64,000 bases of DNA, taken from contig CALDCB010000007.1 in assembly GCA_937937585.1 (NCBI GenBank), forward strand, positions 248,001-312,000. Direction: 5' to 3'. Position numbers and translations under genes: made by a program. A model generated the notes under the pieces. The model saw only the letters and a program-made list of their open reading frames with translations, was not told where the DNA came from and did no database searches. Each line of letters begins with the position of its first letter. Within the stretch, counting starts at the first letter, position 1. This DNA is from an uncultured Coriobacteriaceae bacterium. Its GTDB lineage: Bacteria; Actinomycetota; Coriobacteriia; Coriobacteriales; Eggerthellaceae. Of the stretch, positions 57,100 to 64,000 are shown in pieces.

Positions 57100-59217
57100 A
57101 TGGACACCGATCAGAACGTCGCAAACGAGGCTTTCGGGCAAGAGCAGGCGCACCTTACCGAAACCTACGCCAAGCTTCTTGATATCGAAGCGGAAACCGC
57201 AGATCGTATCGCTGAAATCCGTCGTCAGGCAACGAAGGACATGAGCGACATGCGCGACGAGCTTGCGCTTGACTTCTCGTCCGACGACATGGCCATGGAA
57301 ACTTTGGCGGAGTACCAGTCGATGAACGGCATCATCGAGGGCTACAACCGCGCCATGGAAGTGAGCATGGACCGCTACAAGAAGGTCAAGCAGCTTATTC
57401 CGCGCGCGTATTTCGCGAAAGTGCAGCTGCAGTTCAAAGCCGGTGCTGCCCCACGCGACATCTACCTGGGAACGGCGGGCATGACCGATGACGATCGCCG
57501 CCACTTCATCGTCGACTGGCGAAGCCCCGTTGCCGAGACCTACTACAACCAAGAGATCGGCCCCACGTCGTATCGCGTCGATGATCGCGTGATCCATGCC
57601 GATTTGAAGGTTCGCCGTCAGTTCGACATCGACCACGACAAGCTGCGCGCGTGCTTCGACACAACGGTTGCCATCGAGGACCCGCTGCTGCTTTCGAAGC
57701 TTTCCGAGCGTCACTCCGAGAAACTACAGGCCATCACCGCAACCATTCAGCGCGAGCAGAACAAGGTCATTCGTCACGACGACGTCGACGTGCTGCTGGT
57801 CAACGGCATCGCCGGCTCGGGAAAGACCAGCGTGCTTCTGCAGCGCATCGCGTACCTGTTTTACCGCTATCGCGAGGATTTGGTTCCCTCTCAGGTGCAC
57901 CTGTTCACGCCCAATCCCGTTTTCGGCAAGTACATCGACAGCGTCCTTCCCGACATGGGCGAGAGCAACCCGCAGATCACCACATGGAACGAGTTCTTCG
58001 ATCAGCGCGGCCTCACGGGTCGCGGTATGGCCGTTGACGTCCCGGCGCAGAACCTGCGCGCGCTCGAGGAAGCCGTGAAGGGCCTTGCGTTGGTCGACGG
58101 CGACTTCAACGACATCGCGCTTGACGGCCGCGTCATTCTGAAGGCGTCCCAGATTCGCGGCGTCGTGTCGCGTTTCTCGCGCGAAACCGCCGGCCCGCGT
58201 CTTGCGGCCTTGGTCAACGAAGAGCTGTACGAGCGTTTCGAGAGCAAACTGAAATCGCTTGCCGGAAGCGATGAGATCCTTGACATCGTGGACACGCTTC
58301 CCGTTACCGAGCAGATTGCCCTGTTCGATCAGCAGATCTCAACCGAGTCGGAGGAAGACCTTAAGAAGTGGTCGCGCCGCTATGTTGAGGTCAAGTGGGG
58401 AAGCGCTGTCAGCCAGATCGACGACTTCTCGTGGCTGAACGTCACGCGCGTCGGTGCCCGCATTACCGGCAGGACCGACCTTTCCGCGCTCGAATGGATG
58501 TACCTGCGCCTTCTGCTTACGGGCGACTCCGACCGCGATGCGCGCTTCGTCATGATCGATGAGGTGCAAGATTACACGTTGTCGCAGCTCATGGTGCTGT
58601 CCCGCTACTTCTACAGGGCTCACTTCCTGCTTCTGGGCGACCAGCATCAGGCCATCAAGCCCGGCACGGCCACGTTCGAGCAGATCCACGAGCTGTTCGC
58701 CCGCGATCACGGCGTTGTCGACGAGTGCCGCCTTATGACCAGCTATCGTTCGACCCCCGAGATCACCGAGCTTTTCTGCAGCTTGCTTGAGAAGGACGAG
58801 CGCGTGCAAACTTCATCGGTTCAGCGCGAGGGTCAGGTGCCCACCATCAAGGCATGCGAAACGCGTGACGAGTGGGAGAAGGCCCTTCTTGAAGAGGTTC
58901 GCATCGGCGCCGGTGAGGGCGGTCTGACGGCGGTTGTTGCGATCGATAGGCAAACCGCTAAGCGCATTTCCAAGTTGTTAGGCGACGAAGCCGTTTTGGT
59001 GAAGGGCGATATGCAACTTCAGGGCTCGGGCGTCGTCGTACTCGACCTTCCGCTTGCAAAGGGTCTCGAGTTCGACCGCGTGATCATCCCCGATGCAACG
59101 CCGGCGGCGTACAGCGACGACGCGTTGTCGAAGAGCAGGCTCTACACCGCCATTTCGCGTGCCACGCAGCGCGTGACCATCCTTTCCGAGGGACCGCTCA
59201 CCTCGTTGCTTTCCTAA
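57100..59217 (+). CDS. helD: HelD-like UvrD-family helicase
   Basis: 705 residues. A long N-terminal coiled coil (FGQEQAHLTETYAKLLDIEAETADRIAEI) leads to a SF1 core: Walker A GIAGSGKTSVLLQRIAYLFY near residue 237, VMIDEVQDYT (motif II), GDQHQAI, and LAKGLEFDRVIIPDA. HelD recycles stalled RNA polymerase and can give rifampicin tolerance in Actinobacteria. GGGGATCT before the ATG. Next gene is an HTH regulator. Confidence 0.9.
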   Translation: MDTDQNVANEAFGQEQAHLTETYAKLLDIEAETADRIAEIRRQATKDMSDMRDELALDFSSDDMAMETLAEYQSMNGIIEGYNRAMEVSMDRYKKVKQLIPRAYFAKVQLQFKAGAAPRDIYLGTAGMTDDDRRHFIVDWRSPVAETYYNQEIGPTSYRVDDRVIHADLKVRRQFDIDHDKLRACFDTTVAIEDPLLLSKLSERHSEKLQAITATIQREQNKVIRHDDVDVLLVNGIAGSGKTSVLLQRIAYLFYRYREDLVPSQVHLFTPNPVFGKYIDSVLPDMGESNPQITTWNEFFDQRGLTGRGMAVDVPAQNLRALEEAVKGLALVDGDFNDIALDGRVILKASQIRGVVSRFSRETAGPRLAALVNEELYERFESKLKSLAGSDEILDIVDTLPVTEQIALFDQQISTESEEDLKKWSRRYVEVKWGSAVSQIDDFSWLNVTRVGARITGRTDLSALEWMYLRLLLTGDSDRDARFVMIDEVQDYTLSQLMVLSRYFYRAHFLLLGDQHQAIKPGTATFEQIHELFARDHGVVDECRLMTSYRSTPEITELFCSLLEKDERVQTSSVQREGQVPTIKACETRDEWEKALLEEVRIGAGEGGLTAVVAIDRQTAKRISKLLGDEAVLVKGDMQLQGSGVVVLDLPLAKGLEFDRVIIPDATPAAYSDDALSKSRLYTAISRATQRVTILSEGPLTSLLS

Positions 59218-59244
59218 GATGGAAAGCGTGGACGTGTTCGCGGT

Positions 59245-59499
59245 ATGCGTTCCTTGGGCAACATAGTGAAGAAGCGCCAAGTGCTGGTTGGTCAGCGCTT
59301 GGCGTTTTGTCGTAAGAAGGCGGGGTTATCGAAGAGTGCGCTGGCCCGTCTGGCAGGCGTCGGCCGTTCGACTCTGCTTCGCGCCGAGCGCGGGGAGGAT
59401 GTTCGGATTGGAACCCTGATGTGCCTTGCGGATGTTCTTGGCGTGCGCGTGCGTGATCTGATGTCTTCGATAGACGATTCGCAATCTCGTGTGGAGTGA
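59245..59499 (+). CDS. XRE-family HTH protein
   Basis: 84 residues. VGQRLAFCRKKAGLSKSALARLAGVGRSTLLRAERGEDVRIGTLMCLADVLGVRVRDLM is a full HTH. The ribosome site is weak. It is 27 bases after helD and may control it or be co-expressed. Confidence 0.78.
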   Translation: MRSLGNIVKKRQVLVGQRLAFCRKKAGLSKSALARLAGVGRSTLLRAERGEDVRIGTLMCLADVLGVRVRDLMSSIDDSQSRVE

Positions 59500-59656
59500 A
59501 AGGATCGGTTCTCTTTCCGTCTGAAGAAATCCGCGAAAGGTGATTCTTTACGGAACCGTCACCACCTTGTTCCAGCAAGGCGAGAAAATGAAGCGAAATC
59601 TAATGACGATCTGACTCGTGGTTTGCCGTACGAGGAAAGTGAAAGAGGGGATGGCT

Positions 59657-60181
59657 ATGAGCAATGCAATGCCCGGGCGCCCGATGCGCCTTGCCGGCCG
59701 AGAGGTTAAGGGTGCAGCCCAGCTGCGCGAGATCGTCGATGCTTGCCAGACGGTGCGCATTGCCGCCGTCGATAACGAAGGCGTTTTCATCGTTCCCATG
59801 AGCTTCGGCTACGATTGGGCTGACCCTGCGGATCTGGAAGGTTCGGACGAGCCTCGTCTTGCCCTTTGGGTTCATTCTGCGGTTGAAGGCCGTAAGGTTG
59901 ATGTGTTCGATGCCGAGCCGCGCGTCGCGATCGAGATGGACGTCCAAGAGGGCGTCATCACGGGGAATTACGCATGTGCATACTCGTATGCCTATCGATC
60001 GATCGTGGGAACGGGAACGGTACATCGGATTCAGTCGCCCGAGATGAAACGTTACGGCCTTGAGCGCATTATGGCTCATCTGGCACCCGATGCTTTACCT
60101 GGATTCACGGATCAGGCGCTTGCTCGCACGAAGATTTACTGCATCGACATCGAGAAGTTCACGGGAAAGCAGCGTGCATGA
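59657..60181 (+). CDS. PNPOx-fold flavin-dependent protein (NimA-like)
   Basis: 174 residues from ATG at 59657-59659 (AGAGGGG six bases upstream; the ATG at 59651 touches that site). REIVDACQTVRIAAVDNEGVFIVPMSFGYDW, LALWVHSAVEGRKVDVFDAEPRVAIEMD and SYAYRSIVGTGTVHRIQSPEMKRYGLERIMAHL match the pyridoxamine-oxidase-like family including nitroimidazole reductases. Likely binds FMN. Substrate unknown; nitroimidazole detoxification is possible. Confidence 0.85.
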   Translation: MSNAMPGRPMRLAGREVKGAAQLREIVDACQTVRIAAVDNEGVFIVPMSFGYDWADPADLEGSDEPRLALWVHSAVEGRKVDVFDAEPRVAIEMDVQEGVITGNYACAYSYAYRSIVGTGTVHRIQSPEMKRYGLERIMAHLAPDALPGFTDQALARTKIYCIDIEKFTGKQRA

Positions 60182-60258
60182 CGGGGAAGCGAAGGGGCGT
60201 CGCCTGCTTTGCTTGCGCGACGGCGCCGGCCGCTTCCCGCGCTGCTGAGCAAGGAATG

Positions 60259-60283
60259 AAAAAAAGCCGCCCGAAGGCGGCTT
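60259..60283 (-). terminator. Terminator of the second tRNA-Asp (transcribed last)
   Basis: GCCGCC-CGAA-GGCGGC with flanking A/T pairs (60266-60281) and, on the minus strand, a run of seven T. It ends the tRNA-Asp transcript. Confidence 0.85.
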
Positions 60284-60293
60284 CAAGATTCAA

Positions 60294-60370
<77 letters not shown>

Positions 60371-60389
60371 ATTAGTGCTAGTCTTGGAA

Positions 60390-60413
60390 GAAAAAGCCGC
60401 CCGAAGGCGGCTT
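60390..60413 (-). terminator. Terminator between the two tRNA-Asp genes
   Basis: The same GCCGCC-CGAA-GGCGGC hairpin (60396-60411) with TTTTTCTTC on the minus strand, directly after the proximal tRNA-Asp and before the distal copy. It suggests partial read-through to the second copy or independent use. Confidence 0.8.
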
Positions 60414-60423
60414 TCGAATTCAA

Positions 60424-60500
<77 letters not shown>

Positions 60501-60529
60501 ATTGGGTTGCTTCCAAAGCAGCGATAGCC

Positions 60530-60558
60530 AGTATAAGGGAGCCTTATTTATCACGCAA
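60530..60558 (-). promoter_or_regulatory. tRNA-Asp promoter
   Basis: On the minus strand TTGCGT (60553-60558), 17 bases, TATACT (60530-60535). It begins about 30 bases before the proximal tRNA-Asp. Confidence 0.75.
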
Positions 60559-60735
60559 GGCTTTTTTCTGAACTCGCGAAAAATCATGTGCAACTTATGG
60601 AAAGCCAAGGTCAGAGATGCAAGCACGGAGCGACCATAAAGGTTTGGTAACGATTGGATTTCGTCCCTGGTCGTCTTTCTTTCGGGTTGGGACTGTTAGC
60701 GATAAAGTTAAACCTTACACAACAGGAAGGTTTTC

Positions 60736-62817
60736 ATGCGCGTTATCAAGTATTTCAAAGGGCACGGTCTGGCCATCTTGCTTATCGTCGTCCTTCTTGC
60801 GGCTCAGGCGTTTTGTGATCTGGCACTGCCGAACTACACGTCTCAATTGGTGGACGTGGGAATCCAGCAATCGGGCGTCGATCATGCATCGCCCGAGGTG
60901 ATGACGGAACCAACCTACGATTCTGTCGCTTCCGCGCTTGCGTCATCCGAAGGCGATGCAGCGTCTGTCTTTCAGGACGCGTACTTCAGGGGCGATGACG
61001 GTTCGTATCACCTGACGTCGTTCGGCAAAGAGAACCGTGCCGCTCTTGACGATATCGTTTCCATTCCTTTGATCCAGATTCACTTGGGAATGCCTGTTGA
61101 AGCGGTCGCCCAGCAAAGCGACAGCATCGTCGCTCAAGAGGCCATCGCTTCCGCTGTGGCGGAATATCGCCTTGCGGGCGCTGACGTGTCGGGCATGCAG
61201 CTCGGCTATCTTCTTCGCACCGGCGCATGCATGATGGGCTTCGTTGCCTTGAGCGTTGTCGTCGCCGCTCTGGTCGGCTTGGTGGCTTCGCGTACGGGCG
61301 CAGCGATCGGTCGCGACCTTCGCGAGAAGCTGTTCGCGAAGGTCATCTCGTTTTCGGATGCCGAGATCCAACGGTTCTCGGCAGCTTCCCTTATTACGCG
61401 CGGCACGAACGACGTTCAGCAGATCCAGCAGATGTCTATTATGTTCATGCGCATGATCTTGTATTCGCCCATCCTTGCCATTGGCGGCATCATCATGGTG
61501 GCGCGAACCGACCTTTCCATGGGCTGGATCATCGGCGTCGGCATCGGTGCCGTCATGCTGGTTGTGTCCGTGCTTTTCATCATCGCCATGCCGAAGTTCC
61601 GCGTTATGCAGAAACTCATCGACAAGGTGAACCTTGTCGCGCGTGAGATGTTGACCGGTGTTTCCGTCGTCCGCGCGTTCGGCCGTCAGGAAACCGAGCA
61701 GCAACGGTTCGACAAGGCCAGCACCGACCTGATGTCCACCCAGCTGTTCACGAACTGCGTCATGACCTTCATGATGCCCGCGATGATGCTCATCATGAAC
61801 GGCATCTCGGTGCTTATTGTTTGGGTGGGAGGATCGGCTATCGACGCTGGCTCTCTTCAGACGGGCGACCTCATCGCGTTCATCACGTATTCCATGGTCG
61901 TCATCATGAGCTTCCTTATGCTGGGAATGCTTGCCATCATCATTCCGCGTGCCGACGTCTCGGCCCAACGGATCGACGAGGTTCTGGCAACTGAGCCCTC
62001 CATCTGCGACCCTTCGGTCCCTTCTGCGGATGCCATGCAGGGGCAGGTGAAAAGCGAAGGCGCCTGCATCGCGTTCAGCCACGTCGACTTCAAGTACAGC
62101 GACTCGGTTGAAAACGTGCTCGAAGACATCGATTTCGTTGCCGAACCCGGCAAGACCACGGCCATCATCGGCTCTACCGGCTCGGGCAAGTCCACCATCC
62201 TCAAGTTAATCGAGCGCTTCTACGACGTGACGGGCGGAAGCGTCACCATCGACGGCGTCGATGTGCGCGACTTAAGCCAGCATGATCTGCGCGCCCAGCT
62301 TGGTTACGCGCCGCAGCATGCGTTCCTGTTCGCCGGGACCATCGGCTCGAATATCGGATATGGCGCGAAGGACGCAAGCGACGACGCGTTGCTTCAAGCG
62401 GCCGATATCGCGCAGGCAACCGAGTTCATAGAGACGCAGGACGAGGGCATCGATTCGTTCGTCACCCAAGGCGGCGGCAACGTGTCGGGTGGTCAGCGCC
62501 AGAGGCTTTCCATTGCCCGCGCCCTGGCAACCGACGCCCGTGCTTACCTGTTCGATGACAGCTTCTCGGCCCTTGACTACAAGACCGACGCCGCGTTGCG
62601 CCGTGCTCTTCATTCGCGCATGGGCGGCAAAACCGTCATCATCGTCGCACAGCGCATCGCAACCATCATGCATGCCGACAAGATCGTCGTCCTTGACGAG
62701 GGTCGCGTTGCGGGCATGGGGACGCACGACCAGCTCATGCAGTCGTGTGACCTGTATCGCGAGATCGCGTATTCACAGCTATCGGAAAAGGAGCTGGCGG
62801 GAGGTGGTGCCGCATGA
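60736..62817 (+). CDS. ABC exporter half-transporter 1 (LmrA/MdlB type)
   Basis: 693 residues. Six-span membrane domain (RVIKYFKGHGLAILLIVVLLAAQAFCDLALPNYTSQLVDVGIQQ start with a long outer loop of about 100 residues before span 2), then an ATPase with GSTGSGKST, NVSGGQRQR and AYLFDDSFSALDYKTD. In the Walker B aspartate pair the second position is Asp rather than the usual catalytic Glu (LFDDSF), as in degenerate-site heterodimeric exporters. It overlaps the second half gene by ATGA. Confidence 0.92.
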   Translation: MRVIKYFKGHGLAILLIVVLLAAQAFCDLALPNYTSQLVDVGIQQSGVDHASPEVMTEPTYDSVASALASSEGDAASVFQDAYFRGDDGSYHLTSFGKENRAALDDIVSIPLIQIHLGMPVEAVAQQSDSIVAQEAIASAVAEYRLAGADVSGMQLGYLLRTGACMMGFVALSVVVAALVGLVASRTGAAIGRDLREKLFAKVISFSDAEIQRFSAASLITRGTNDVQQIQQMSIMFMRMILYSPILAIGGIIMVARTDLSMGWIIGVGIGAVMLVVSVLFIIAMPKFRVMQKLIDKVNLVAREMLTGVSVVRAFGRQETEQQRFDKASTDLMSTQLFTNCVMTFMMPAMMLIMNGISVLIVWVGGSAIDAGSLQTGDLIAFITYSMVVIMSFLMLGMLAIIIPRADVSAQRIDEVLATEPSICDPSVPSADAMQGQVKSEGACIAFSHVDFKYSDSVENVLEDIDFVAEPGKTTAIIGSTGSGKSTILKLIERFYDVTGGSVTIDGVDVRDLSQHDLRAQLGYAPQHAFLFAGTIGSNIGYGAKDASDDALLQAADIAQATEFIETQDEGIDSFVTQGGGNVSGGQRQRLSIARALATDARAYLFDDSFSALDYKTDAALRRALHSRMGGKTVIIVAQRIATIMHADKIVVLDEGRVAGMGTHDQLMQSCDLYREIAYSQLSEKELAGGGAA

Positions 62818-64000
62818 GCGAACGCGATGACATCCAGCAGCGCCAGCTAGAGGAAATGAAGGCCAAGCGCGCCGCGCGCGGCCGTCGTGGCGGACATGGC
62901 CCGCACGGGCCGCACGGGCGTATGGGCGCGGTCGAGAAGCCGCGCGACTTCAAGGGAACGGTCGCGAAACTCGCGCGTTTCTTGGGCCGGTTCAAAATGC
63001 TTCTGATCGTGGCTTTGGTATTCGCCATCGGATCGACCGTCTTCAACATTTTGGGTCCCAAGGTTCTTTCCGAAGCGACCACCGAGCTGTTCAACGGCTT
63101 GGTCGCCAAGGTCCAGGGAACAGGTGGCATCGATTTCACGCTGATCGGCGAGATCCTTGCGGCCACGCTGGGGTTGTACCTTCTTTCGGCTGTGTGCTCG
63201 TTCATCCAGGGATGGGTGCTTACCTATATCTCGCAGAAAACCTGCTACGAGTTCAGGCGCGAGATCGCTCAGAAGATCGACCGCCTTCCCGTTGGCTACT
63301 TCGAGAAAACCAGCATCGGCGACACGCTTTCGCGCATCACGAACGACGTCGACACGTTGGGACAAAGCCTGAACCAGGGTATTTCCCAGCTCATCACGTC
63401 CAGCGTCACCGTTATCGGCGTTTTGGGCATGATGATCTACATCAACCCGATCGCCGCGCTGGTGGCCGTGTGCATCGTGCCGGTGTCGCTGGTTTTGGTG
63501 AAGGCCATCGTCAAACGTTCGCAGAAATACTTCTACCGTCAGCAGGAAAGCCTGGGCGCCATCGACGGCATGATCGAGGAGACGTTCTCGGGTCATGCTG
63601 TGGTGAAGGCCTTCAACCGCGAGCAGCAGACGGTCGAGGAATTCAACAAGACGAACGGCACGCTTTACGAGTCGGCTTGGCGCTCTCAATTCCTCAGCGG
63701 CCTTATGAAGCCCGCCATGGATTTCGTGGGCAACTTAAGCTATGTGTGCGTTGCCATTCTGGGCGGCGTGTTCGCGTCGCGCGGCATCATCACGGTGGGC
63801 GATATCCAGGCTCTTATTCAGTATGTGAAGAACTTCACCCAGCCCATCACGCAGCTTGCCCAGGTATCGAATGTCCTTCAGCAGACAGCCGCCGCTGCCG
63901 AGCGTGTGTTCGAGTTCATCGAGGCTCCTGAGGAAGAGATCGAATCGCCGAAAGCACGTATGGCCGATTGCACCTCCGACGTCGAATTCGAGCATGTCCG
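62814..64000 (+). CDS. ABC exporter half-transporter 2, N-terminal part (runs off right edge)
   Basis: The frame stays open from ATG at 62814-62816 to the window end, about 395 residues. A Gly/His/Arg-rich cytoplasmic head (residues 15-40, RAARGRRGGHGPHGPHGRMG) leads into the membrane domain (LGRFKMLLIVALVFAIGSTVFNI, LAATLGLYLLSAVCSFI, VIGVLGMMIYINPIAALVAVCIVPV). The ATPase domain lies beyond the edge, so its catalytic residues cannot be checked. Partner of the preceding half. Confidence 0.92.
   Translation, partial: MSERDDIQQRQLEEMKAKRAARGRRGGHGPHGPHGRMGAVEKPRDFKGTVAKLARFLGRFKMLLIVALVFAIGSTVFNILGPKVLSEATTELFNGLVAKVQGTGGIDFTLIGEILAATLGLYLLSAVCSFIQGWVLTYISQKTCYEFRREIAQKIDRLPVGYFEKTSIGDTLSRITNDVDTLGQSLNQGISQLITSSVTVIGVLGMMIYINPIAALVAVCIVPVSLVLVKAIVKRSQKYFYRQQESLGAIDGMIEETFSGHAVVKAFNREQQTVEEFNKTNGTLYESAWRSQFLSGLMKPAMDFVGNLSYVCVAILGGVFASRGIITVGDIQALIQYVKNFTQPITQLAQVSNVLQQTAAAAERVFEFIEAPEEEIESPKARMADCTSDVEFEHV

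Overview
The window is GC-rich and looks like a chromosome segment of a Coriobacteriia bacterium, probably Eggerthellaceae. This is inferred from the base composition, the cytosolic [NiFe] sulfhydrogenase operon, the paired B12-radical-SAM and DUF2344 genes behind a rod-shape operon, and a HelD helicase. No 16S gene is present, so the genus is not fixed. Positions 1 to about 32.1 kb are a siphovirus prophage whose left end lies outside the window. From about 32.1 kb to the end is host chromosome.

Prophage layout. Positions 1-15.9 kb, minus strand, hold the late block read right to left: a small HTH protein, a PP-loop ATPase, small and large terminase, portal, an SPP1 gp7-type head protein with a RelA/SpoT-like tail domain, scaffold, decoration protein, lambda E-like capsid, head-tail connectors, major tail protein, a frameshifted tail chaperone pair, the tape measure and the start of a distal tail protein. 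Positions 16.0-18.5 kb, plus strand, form an accessory block of six small genes (DUF2958, DUF2786 and unknowns). Positions 18.5-30.0 kb, minus strand, are one densely overlapping early operon. Its first gene is a Cro-like HTH protein, followed by RusA, DUF1351, ERF annealing protein, SSB, a replisome organiser with repeats, a DnaC-like loader, HNH-like and Zn-ribbon proteins, a broken or split cytosine methyltransferase, a MazG-like protein and several tiny membrane proteins. Positions 30.1-32.2 kb, plus strand, are the lysogeny operon: a second HTH protein, a small unknown and a large serine recombinase whose last codons run antisense through a host tRNA-Arg(CCG), the inferred attachment site.

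Control of the prophage can be partly read from the DNA. Two back-to-back promoters between 29.97 and 30.10 kb carry three copies of a TTCAC-N5-GTGAA operator arranged as in lambda OR. A second divergent region at 15.85-16.05 kb has a minus promoter, a 10-bp inverted repeat over its -35 and two 19-bp direct repeats. Two intrinsic terminators lie inside the late block, which implies antitermination or unseen internal promoters.

Host region: a uracil-5 RNA methyltransferase; peptidyl-prolyl isomerase, TPR membrane protein and ndk; the four-gene sulfhydrogenase operon (beta, gamma, delta, alpha); mreBCD, PBP2 and rodA followed by a DUF697 protein and the radical-SAM/DUF2344 pair; then small regulators, a CBS protein, a DHA2 efflux pump, a MacB/FtsX-type ABC pair, HelD, a PNPOx-fold protein, two tandem tRNA-Asp genes, and a heterodimeric ABC exporter whose second half runs off the right edge.
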